NCBI GenBank assembly: GCA_028015205.1
Contig: JAPWFG010000019.1
Span: 3,224,001-3,288,000 of the forward strand
Direction: 5' to 3'
Length of the DNA stretch: 64,000 nucleotides
Source of the DNA: Mytilisepta virgata
Taxonomy: Eukaryota; Mollusca; Bivalvia; Mytilida; Mytilidae
Shown here one piece after another: positions 11,285 to 23,200 of this stretch (the first letter of the stretch is position 1; each line of letters starts with the position of its first letter). The notes beneath the pieces are model-generated. The model was given only the letters and a program-made list of their open reading frames with translations. It searched no databases and had not been told where the DNA came from. The translations under genes and the position numbers were made by a program.

Positions 11285-14200
11285 ATGGCAGATACTAAAT
11301 TGTACGACATTTTAGGCGTCAGTAAGAATGCCTCAGACTCTGAAATAAAAAAGGTACAAACTCGAAGAGAGCATCCAAAACGAAGGAATTCTCCTGAAGC
11401 AGTCAAGTTTAAATGAAACGTGTCACACAGTTGTGTTTCATCAATCTTTTAGTAGAAGCATGACTCAGGTTTTCTGAGAACGATTCAATATCGAAAAAAA
11501 AATATACTATGAGTTATATTTTTCAAGTTACAAAGAAAAAAAATAGTATAATTTATTTTCAACATCGACACAAAGTCAAATTTACTCCGTATTCGTATAG
11601 CTATCGGTTCTAGAGACTAAGAGAGGAGAAGTTCCATTTAATTTTGAAGATGAAGGGGTTTTTCATCAACACAGGGACAGTGAATATTGAGTTGAAATTA
11701 GTGCAAAATCGTTATTTGTCACAGTGAAAACCAAAGTTATAATCAAATGAATTTAAACCTATACATATAAGGAGGGGGGTCACTGTAGGCTGTAGTGTTG
11801 GAAAATTATTTACTAAAATATTAAATAGTCGATTAAATAACTTTTTTATGAGTAGAAATATAATTAACACAGAACAAATAGGTTTCTGTAGAAAAAAAAC
11901 AGACTAGCGATCACCTTTTGTCTTAAATACACACAAGACTCGAAACAATTATATACCTGCTTTGTCGATTTTAGAAAAAGTGTTTGATACCGTAGGACAT
12001 AAAGAATTATTTTTGAAACTTCATCTTAATGGAGAGTGATTTATTTTATAATATCATTAAAGACATGTACCTTAAGACAAAGCTTTGTGTAAAGATTAAT
12101 TCAAATTATACTTCTAATTTATTTTCATCTGATATTGGAGTTCGACAATGGAATACCTGTAGTACCACCCTTTTCAAGTTATTTATTTATGATCTACCTG
12201 AGATATTTGATACTAGCTGTAGTCCAGTTTTATTGTAAAATATTACAATCAACTGTCTAATGTATGCAGATGATGTCATTCTGTTATCTGAGAATGCACA
12301 AGGGCTACAAAATTGTTTAAATGAATTAAATGCTTATTGAAGTCATGGGGGCTTAAGGTTTAATATTAAAAAAACAAAGTCCCTAGTGTTTAATAATACC
12401 GGGAGACTCGATGCTTCGAAATTTACCCTAAATAGGACTCCCATTGAAGCGGTTAGAAATTATACCTATCTTGGAGTAACATTTGCGTTATCAGGGAATT
12501 TTACAGAGGCAAAATCTGATATATACAAAAAGGGTTTGAAGGCATATTTTAAACTGCGTAAATGTTTTGAGGGCAGTAAACCAAAAATCTAAGCTTTATT
12601 AAATGTGTTTGACCATACGGTTAAAACAGTTTTACTGTATGGAAATGAAGTTTGGGGGATTTTCAGTGAGAAGAAATTGATATCTGATCCAGAAGATTTT
12701 TTCGCAAAGCTTTTCAAAAATGTTAAAATTGAAAACAAACAGAACAAAATTTTAGAAATTATTTGTTCCAAATAAAAAAAAATCATAATCTTGATGTTAA
12801 TAAGTTTGTATGCTTGATGTCTTCTGAAGACAAATTTATATTTGATCAATTATACAAACAGCTCGTAAATTTAAAAGATGAAAAACAACACTTATTGTCC
12901 AATAGTGCTTAAACAGATATCACTGGGAGCCTTGCCCTTATACCTGCATAGTGATGAATGGGGTCACTGTGCTTATAGGAATTGTCCTACACAATTGAGG
13001 CGAGCTTTAAGGTTTTTTTTTTAAAAATAATTATTTGTATGTACATGTAACTAATAAATTTTCATGTTTACTGCAATATTATAAAAGGTACATGCATTGT
13101 AATTTTTTTTTTTAAAAAAGAAGTAACAAATTACATTTGAATAATGATGCTTTCTGAAACCCAACTATTGAAGCTGTACACAAAAGTGAATTGATGGTTC
13201 AAGCAATTTTTTGTTGTACACTATTTCTTGAAAATAACCTAATAAAATGGTACATGCCGGAAACAACAGATTTTCACATAACCTAAAGAATAGATTTACT
13301 ATACTGTTTCCTGAAACAAAATTTGGCAATATGTCCAACAGCAATTTTGATAAAAAAATAATACATGTACCTATAAAAAAAGATGATACATTTTATTAAT
13401 ATCTTTTCAGTCATATTATAAACTTGCAAAAGAATACCACCCAGACAAAAATCCAGAAGCAGGAGAGAAGGTAAAGAACTCGTTCTTTAAAGAATTTATG
13501 CAATAAAGATCAATTTTATTCATTCACAAAATTTTATTCCATAATTTCCTTTTAGCTCAGCTGTCCTAAAAGGATGTGAGTTTTTGCTATCACTTGGCGT
13601 CTGTCCGTCGTAAACTTTTTCAAAGATTCCTCTGAAACCACTGAACCAATTACAGACATACTTAGTCTGAATGATCCTTAGGGTATCAAGAATAAAATTT
13701 GAGTTTTATTTTCTTGTCCATCCAGAAACATGGTTGCCATGGCTAAAAATATGACATAGGGGATAAACTGCAGTTTTTGGCTTATATTTCAAAAACTAAA
13801 ACATTTAGAGCAAAACTGAAGGGGTCAAAATGTTCATCAGGTCAAGATTTACCTGCTGTGAAATTTTCTGAGGAATCGGTCAACTAATTTTTGGGTTATT
13901 GTCCCTGAATTGTTAATTTTAAGGAAATTTTGCAGTTTTAGGTTATTAACTTCAATAATATTATAGATAAAGATAAACTGTAAACAGCAAAAATGTTCAG
14001 CAAAGTAAGATCTACAAATAAGTCAAACTCGTCAATTGACCCTTTATAGGAGTTTTTGACCTTTAAAGACAATTTTTCATGTTTTTTTGGTCATCTTTGT
14101 AAACTCAAAAGTCTCCTCTGAAACTACAGAATCAATTTCAGCCAAACTTAGGCTGAAAGATCCTTAGGGTATGTAGTATAAAGTGTTTGTTTTATTTTCT

Positions 14201-17200
14201 TGTTCATCGAGAAACATGGCTGCCATGGCTAAAAATAGAACATAGGTTAAAATTCACGTTTTGGCTCATATCGCAAAAACTAAAGCTGTTAGAGCAGTAC
14301 TGATAAGAAGTAAAAATGTTTATGAAGTCAAGATCTACCTGCCATGAAATTTTCAGACGAATCGGTAACCAATTTTCGGGTTATAGCAACCAATGAAAAA
14401 GTACCTGGCAACCATATATATTTGGGTTAAGGACCTTACAATTTAGGCCAAAATAAATAATATGTGTGTTTCCTATTTCACACCCTAAAAATTAGGTAGG
14501 GTAGTTAGGTAAAACATTTTATTTTGTTGTCTGGTACATCAAGATTAAAAACACAATATTTTTTTCTTCTTCAAAAACAATTCTTTGCATCTGAGATCCT
14601 ACCCATATCACATACAAAATGCGAAAGTTTGCTGTAAAAAGATATTGATTGGTATAATTGAAGAACTTTTCCCCTATATAAGCATTTCCAAATTGTATAT
14701 CCAGTTATGGCTTAAACAAACATGTTTTAAGTACTCCAGAATGTTTTGCTTCTTTTGATGAATATAATCTGACAGCAGAAAATTATAGTTTATATGCCAC
14801 CCTTTGCTTGAATCTTTTATAGAATAGTACTTAAATATACAGTTTTTTAGCTCACCTGCCCAAAGGGCCATGTGAGCTATTGCCATCACTTGGCATCCGT
14901 CGTTGTCGTAAACTTTCCCTTAAAGATCTTCTCCTCTGAAACCATTTAGCCAATTGGAACAAAACTTGGCAGCTATGGACCTTAGATGGTCCTCTTTCAG
15001 AATTTTATCTGATGGCCCCACCCGTCATCCATAATTGCAACCAGAGCCAAACATAGTTTAACAAAGGACCTTATGGGAAATTAACTTAAAGATCATCTGA
15101 TCTGAAACCAGGGTTCTCACTAAGAATTTTTCATGATGAGTCCTGGGACTCATCATTTTTCAGAATGGTGAGTCCCAGCTGATTTTGATGAGTCCCAGGA
15201 CTCATCGCCACTTTTTTAACGTACACTCCTGCATGATTTTGACCATGGTAGGCCTATTGTACTATTGTTAAAGTTTAATTAAAATCATGTGCTGCCTTAA
15301 CATACTGACGAATATAATTTGAAATTTCAAAAAAAAAAAAAAAAAAAAATTGGATTTATGCAGTGGTGCTCCGAACTTGGAAGAAAATTTCTGTTACAGA
15401 TATAAGCAAAAATCTTTGCACCTTTTGACACAACTTATTTATTATTGCCATTTTATTTTGTAATATTTATTTATGTATAATCTTTACTATTTTTTTTTCT
15501 CAAACATACTCTTAAAATCCTCCAATTGACATTGTTTGAACACCTTAATAATCTATATTGACAAAATTTCCATTTGTGCATAGATAAGTCAAAATCCGCT
15601 AAATTTATTTTTAAATGAGGTCCACATATTGTTACCCATTGTAATAAACACTGTGGCCAATGAAAAATCACGAGAATTCCGATTGCCGCCATTTTTTTAG
15701 CTTACTTTTTGTCGTTTCTTTCCCTTTCCCCTTTTGATCTCCAAGAAAACAAAAAAATGGCGGCTCGAGATTTTTAATGAAAATAACGGTCTTCAGACGC
15801 AGCTGATTAGATCTACATGCGTCCCAGGGACGCATGAGTTTGAAGGATGACGCGTCCAGTCCAATTTTAGCACGTCCAGGACGCATATAAGCGCCTTAGC
15901 GAGAACCCTGTGAAACCTACCTATTGAACCTACCTTTTTCTCTTTTTAAACTGTCTGCCCCCTGCCATCATTAACTCAAAGGCTTTGACAGCCGTTTTTG
16001 TAATCCCTTTCGGAATTATGTGTCCGGAGCTATTTGTCTGACTTGGCTGTGGAAGTCAGAAAAATAGCTCTGGACACAGAATTCCATAAGGTATTATTAT
16101 CATTGATGCATCCTGTTTGTTTAGTTGGGGTTTTACGCCGTTTTCAGCACATTTGGCTATTTCGCGGCGGCCAGTTTTTATTGGTGGAGGAAGCCGGAGT
16201 ACCCGGAGAGAACCACCGACCTTCGGTAGGAAAATTGGCAATCCTTGTCAATTAAGATCGGAGTCGAACACACCCCGCCACAGGTGAGATTCGAACTCGC
16301 AACCTCAGCGTTGACAGGCTAGTGGTCATTAGTAGTCATGACGAACTACCTAGACCACTCGGCCACCGAGGCCCCTTTGATGCATCCTGAGCACAATTAA
16401 TTCTGTACAACATTCGCAACAGTGTTTTGTTCAACAAAAGGTGATTTGATTTTACAAGTAAACTGTACACATTTTACTCTAAAATTTCTGTCAATTCACA
16501 ACAGATACAGTATGCCATACCTGGAATGATTCTGACTTTTGGTCAAAAATGCGTAAACTTTGAATTTTTTTTCATCTATTCTGTGCATCACTCTAATTTA
16601 TCAAATGCTTTGAAGATCAATAGTGTTCTAAACGAATAATCGGATCCGGAAAGACAGAAAAATCTGGATTTTTATTTTATCGTCAATAAGTTTCGGCGTA
16701 GGAAATGGAGTTGGGGTCTGGAAACCAGAAAAACAATTAATTTATTTTGGCCTTACCTGTACAAATTAAACAAGAAAGGTCAAGAGTCAAGGTCATTAAA
16801 AAAGTCCATAGCAACCAATGAAAAATTCCCTAGCAACCATATATATAGATTCAGGACTCTTTAATATAGCTGTACAAGTCAATATGGGGGGTCAAGGTCA
16901 TTCAAAAAATCCATAGCAAGCATATCATTTAGGGTTCAGGATTTTATATTTTAGCTATACAAATCAATATTAAGGAGAAAATTGCGACAGTATACATTAA
17001 ATAGCAAAAATAATTATTGATGCAAGATCTACACAAAATATAGCAGGTGAGCGATTCAGGCTCTTGGGAGCCTCTTGTTTGCTATATGTCATAAATGTCT
17101 CCACCAGATCTTTTGTTCAAAAGCAATAATGTAGGAATATCACTTTGTGCTGTAAAAGCTGAGAATGTGATAAAAATGTATATAAACAACTTTATTTTTT

Positions 17201-20200
17201 AACAAAGAATTGTTCTTGTAGAATTGAGGACATTCAGAATGTCCTTTTTGTCCCAGTTGTTGTCCTGGCCTTTTGAAGTCCCAGCTGAAACACTAAAAAC
17301 ATATAGCACAAGGCATATATTACCAGAACCTATGATGTTTGCATATGTTGTCTAACATTACTTCCTTGAATTTCCATATTTCTGGTTAATCAAATTTAGA
17401 TAAAAATTATCCGATATAGCCTCACAACTAAATGGATTTAAACTTGTTATGAATTATCTTCAGAAGGACAGATATTCATATTTTTTCCCAATCAGCATCT
17501 AAGAGTAGCTGAAGTCATTATTTCTGAACAGTTCATTTTAAAAAAAAAATCAATTCTGAACCCACATTACCAAATGAATGGAAACTCAGCAGTATCAATG
17601 GAAAGACTTTTATAAAGCTGTGATATTTTGTCAGCTAACATTAGCCCTATGAACCCTTTCTTAGTTCTAATTGGTTGAATCTTAAAATATTCTCTGAAAT
17701 TGTACAACAAAATAAAAGCAAAAATTGGTATAAAGCATCTTTGGAAAGACCCATATGAAATGTGAATATTTCATCCCTGGTTGGACAACTTACAATGTTT
17801 CCATGAGAAAAAAAACATTGTTTATTGGTCAGTTTCAAAATGTTTTTTTCTGAAATTGTGTGAAAAATAAATTGGAGCTTGGAATGTAAGATCTATGGAA
17901 AGAATTTTAGTGAGTTTGCATATTTCATACATGTCTGCCATGAACATTTCCTTATTTCTGATAGCCCAAATTAAAATAATTCAACAAAGCTTCTGTTGTC
18001 AGGAAAATGTTTACATGTTCAAATTTAGTATTCAATCAATCAAAATTTACCATTTATAAAGGTTGTGAATTCGAATCTCACTTGTGGCGGGGTGTCTTCG
18101 ACTCCGATCTTAATTGACAAGGATTGCCAATTTTTCTATTGAAGGTCGGTGGTTCTCTCCGGGTATTCCGGCTTCCACACCAATAAAAACTGGCCCCTGC
18201 GAAATAGCCAAATCTGCTGAAAACGGCTTAAAACCCCAACTAAACAAAACCATTTATAAATTATATATATGTACTAAACATGTATGATGATATATATTAA
18301 GTTATTAGATTATCTGTTCTTATATTCATCATCGTTATAGTTCAAGGAAATAAGTTTTGCCTATGAGGTTTTGTCAAATCCAGAAAAAAGAGAGACTTAC
18401 GACAGATATGGACTACAGGGCATTAAGGAAGGAGCTGGATCCTCAGGTATAGTAATTAAACTCACAACAGAAAAAAAAATTTATACATATATGTATTAAA
18501 AACACTCGAGAAGCACTAAATTAACATATTTGCATAAGTATTCTGCAGGACTATGCATCAGTGAAGTGCCCTACTGGCAAAAGTAGATGTTTTTGCAGCT
18601 AGGTGTTTTGTGATGTTTTTACTACACGTCACAGTCAAAGTCGTGTTCAAGTCTTTACAGCATGTTATAAGAACTCCTTACAATTTCCTTTAATGCCAAA
18701 ATGGTTTTAAAGTCAAATAGTGAATGAACATAAATTTATGCCAGACATCGCAATTTGTCCATAATTGACACAGTCTGAACTTAAAATTAATTTACAGCTC
18801 TTCAGATCTATTTATTAAAGCCCGCTTGGAATCCTTCTAGGTTTATTAAGTTCATAATGATGTATTTATCTAACAGACAACAAAGCATAAGATTGTTCTA
18901 TATTACAATTGTTGTTTGGTTGTCTCGGATTTGACTGATCTATTTCGTGACTACTACTGATATTAATTATGGAATGTAAGAACTTATAATCAAAACTGTT
19001 TTGTTCCTTTCCCTGTACTCTAGTGAAACAAAAAATACTATTGTCAAAAATGGAGCTTGGCACTTAAATATTTAAGGATGATATTGAAATATTAAGAGTG
19101 GGGGACCCCACGCTTAAATAGGTCATGGTTTAACTCGAAACTTAAGCTCCTTTATTAAAATTGTGTGTTGTAAACTACTGAAACCAATATGCTTTTGTTT
19201 ATGAGCTTGCAAGAAATGGCAGTAAGTTTAAAAATCTTGGATTCTATGATATGGATGTAAATATAAAATTAACATTTTTAAGTTCTTTTAATATTTAATA
19301 GATTTCTTTGCTAATATTGTTTGCCATCATTTTTGTTTAATAAAGAAGTATACATGATCAGGGCCTAATCTTGCCGGCGAAATGACGATTTAAGTCGCCA
19401 AAGAATTTTCAAAATTTCTAAATCTCGCCGGCCTATTCATTTCTTGGCGAAGTGAAGTCGCTATCGAAATATCAGTAAATGGGAGATAACTCGTGAAATT
19501 TTTAGCACAGGTAAATTTTTGAAACAAAATGGCGACCAACAAGAATCGGAATTTTGAAGTGGCCCACGACTTATATTGTCAATGTTTGATTGAAGTAAAT
19601 ACAACGGCGACTTTAAACCTATTTGAATTTTATATTCAAAACTATTTAAGGGAAATCGAAATATCGTTTCATTTGTTTGTTATGAATTGAAGATGTATGG
19701 CGTCAGGACGATGTTGCGTAATCACAGTCAACTAATTTTATATTTTTATATGATCAGCTGATTGTTGTTTTGTTCTACCGTTAGGATTACAAGGAAACAC
19801 CTATGATTAAAGATAATTAGCCGTTAATAGGTTAGTTATGTGATTGAAAGTTGGCTTAGGTGACATTGAGTATGAGAATCTCAATTTACAATGACACAAT
19901 GTTTTGACAACTTATCCTTTGATAATAAAATGTATTGGTAAGCTGTGAAAATTAAATTACTCAAGTACTCAAATTAGTAGATCAAAAGAAAATCAAACTG
20001 TATATAACTGTCCTAATTCAATTCAAAATTCTGTTAACACTGATAACATAATTAAATTAAACTGCTTTTGGCAATATTATGTCTTTGGCTAACTGGTTAG
20101 GAATTCAATCCCCAAAACCAAATCAGTCTCAATCACCAAAATCAAACTTAAAAAGAAAAAATACAGATGAGACTGATCAAAATGTTAAGCCAAAGAAGTT

Positions 20201-23200
20201 TTGTAAAGTTATGAGCCAAGATTGCTTTGATTGGTATAAGGAAGACCCAAAAGGTCTTTGGCACTGTGAATGTATGATTTGAATCTACTTTTATTAATAT
20301 ATATGCCATTGAAAACAGACACACAGAAAAAGCGCAACCAATACGGTGAATTAAAGTCCACTTCTCCCTAATCCATCCTGGAAGAAGAAGTCACTTCTCC
20401 CTCTTCAAAATCCTAGATTAGGCCCTGCATTATGTGCATCAATAACACATCTCATTAAGTTTGTATTTAGGTGATCAAAACTAAGAGACAGTATACAGAG
20501 GGTGTAAAAAGACACTGAGTTTGTTAATTTTTCAGTATGAAAGAAAGGAAATACTTCTTTCTTGTTCTGGAGACATTGCTTGTACAGCAGATTTTTTTAA
20601 ATCAATGAAGCTAACAAATTTTTTAGCATGTAAATTTCTATATAATGAGGTCAAACTAAAACACAATGATTAGTAAATTAATATATATTGATGCACTTGC
20701 TGTGAATTTGGTATCAATATTTTTCAGGAGGATTTCCAGACATATTTGGTGATTTATTTGGAGGATTGTTTGGCGGAAGTCCTTTTGGTGGAATGGGAGG
20801 AATGGGTGGAAGAAGGGGCAGAAGAAAAGGAGAAGATACATACCACCCACTCAAGTTAGTATTAAACTATTGCAGAATTTAGATCAAAGTACGATTCTTG
20901 ATTTAAACATATTTTACATGTATTTGCAAAAGGGATAAAGATCAAAATATTCTTGTACAATATTTTACAATTAAATAGTTGTGCTTATAAATTTTACATG
21001 TTGATATTGTAGGGGCTCTTTGATGCATGCATTTTATTAACTAAAAGTAAAACATATTCATTATTTCATTTAGATTTGCACGTACGCAGCCAGTTCTCAT
21101 TTACTAGTTGACATAGGGTCTTCTATTTTTGTGTGCAGATGCACGTTGAAGAGACTGACCATGTGACAGAAGATGGAGGTCACATGACCCTATTACACGG
21201 TTGACTGGCTTTTAAGTTTTATGTCAAAAATTAGTTTTAACATTCTTTGACCTAGTCATATTACTTGTTGTGAGGGTGCATCTCGGGGAGTAACACAGCC
21301 TTCCATTAAAATTAGGTCACTCTGACCTACTTATCGCACTTCATTGACTTAGGTAAAGTTTTACGTACAAGTTCAGTTCTCTGATAACGAGGGAACTACA
21401 GTCATATTACTTGGTGTGAGGATGCATCTTGGGGAGTGACACTGCCTCCCACCAAAATAAGGTCACTGACCTACATATCGTGCTTCATTGACTTAGGTTA
21501 AGTTTAAAACCGCCTCCCACCAAAATTAGGTCATTCTGACCTATGTATCGCACTTCATTGACTTAGGTTAAGTTTACGACTTAGTTCAGTTCTCCGATAC
21601 CAAGTGACCCACAATCATATTACTTGGTGTGAGATTGCATATCTGGGAGTAACACAGCCTCCCAACGAAATTAGGTCACTCTGACCTTCTTATCGTGCTT
21701 TTTTTACTTAGGTTAAGTTTTACGTTTGAGTTCAGTTCTCTGATACCAAGCGACCTACAAGCATATTACTTGTTGTTAGGGTGCATCTCAGGGAGCTACA
21801 AAGCACCAAAATTAGTGGGGGAACGATGCGAAATTTGTAATCGTACATTTCTGGTTAAAGTTTCCAAGAGTATTATTCTTGCCTATTATTGATAAAGAAG
21901 AATAAAAAATTGACCAAAATACTGTAAAATATAACTTGTTTCTTCTTATTTCTGAAATTTAGAAATGGTTTTAGATTTTAGCTCACCTGGCGCAAAGGGC
22001 GATGTAAGCTATTGCCAAGACTTATCGTCCAACATCGTCCATCATCGTAAACTTTCTATTACAGATCTCCTCTGAAGCCACAGGGCCAATTGAAACAAAA
22101 TTTGGCAGCAATGGTCCTTAAGCGGTCCTCTTTCAGAATTATATCTGACCCTGCCCACCATCCAAGTCCACCAGATCCAAGATTTAAGATAGGACCCTAT
22201 GTGAAATCTTCTTGTCTGAAACCTCTAAACTGATTTGAACAAAACTTGGCAGCAATGGTCCTTAGGTGTTCCTCTTTAAGATATATAACTGATGACCCTG
22301 ACTTCTATCCAAGATGGCCACCAGAACCAAACATAGTTATACCATAGGACCTTATAGGAAATTTACATTTTCGATTTTCTTGTCTGAAACCACTTGGCCA
22401 ATTGCAATCAGATTTAGCAGCGATGGGCCTTAGATGGTCCTTTTCAGAATTTTGCCACTACCACCAAACTTATTTTATCATAGGACCCTATGGGAGAATT
22501 CATTTTAAAATCTTCTTTCCTGAAAACCCTTGGCCAATTAGAACAAGGCTTGGAATAAATGGTCCTTAAATGGTTCTCTTTCATAATTGTGTCCGATGAC
22601 CTGGATCTACCAAGATGGCTACCACACCCGAACTTAGTTTTAACAAAGGACACTATGGGAAATTCATTTTAACATCTCCTTGTCTGAAACAATTTGGCCA
22701 GTTTAAAACAAGAATTGGCAGCTATGGTCCTCGTTCATAATTGTGTGCTGCCAACCAAGATGGCCTCCAAGGCCAAACTTAGTTTAACATGGGACCCTGT
22801 TGGAAAATCAGTTAACATTTCTGCTACACTTAAATTTTTACTCCTGCTCAAGGTAAAGAAGTTAAATTCAGGTTAGTGATACAGGCTATTGAGAGCCTGT
22901 AGTTCTGTTATATTGTATTGTAAGTTTTTTTTTAAAGTTTATCACATGTCATATGTAAAATTTCTATTTACAGGGTTACACTAGAAGATCTGTACAATGG
23001 AAAGACATCCAAATTACAGCTAAGCAAAACTGTGATATGTACAAAATGCCATGGGTATATTAGATCAAACATTTGTATACAGTTGAACCTTGTTATGTCA
23101 AGGTCCGAGTGACCAGACCATTCTATTGAAAGTTGTTTTTAACTTACAATTGTGTTCTACTTGATTGATTAACAAAATTTTCACCTGTTCACGGTAAACA

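Larger units (their letters stand above)
15911..17077 (+). repeat. AGCTCACCTGG-family repeat, 3' part of the composite
   Basis: After the hAT insertion the repeat text resumes (TGAAACCTACC) and is again interrupted by a fold-back unit (16006-16091) and a SINE. It ends with the family 3' terminus: CAGGTGAGCGATTCAGG followed by a hairpin (AGGCTC, loop TTGG, GAGCCT) and CTTG at 17074-17077. Confidence 0.75.
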
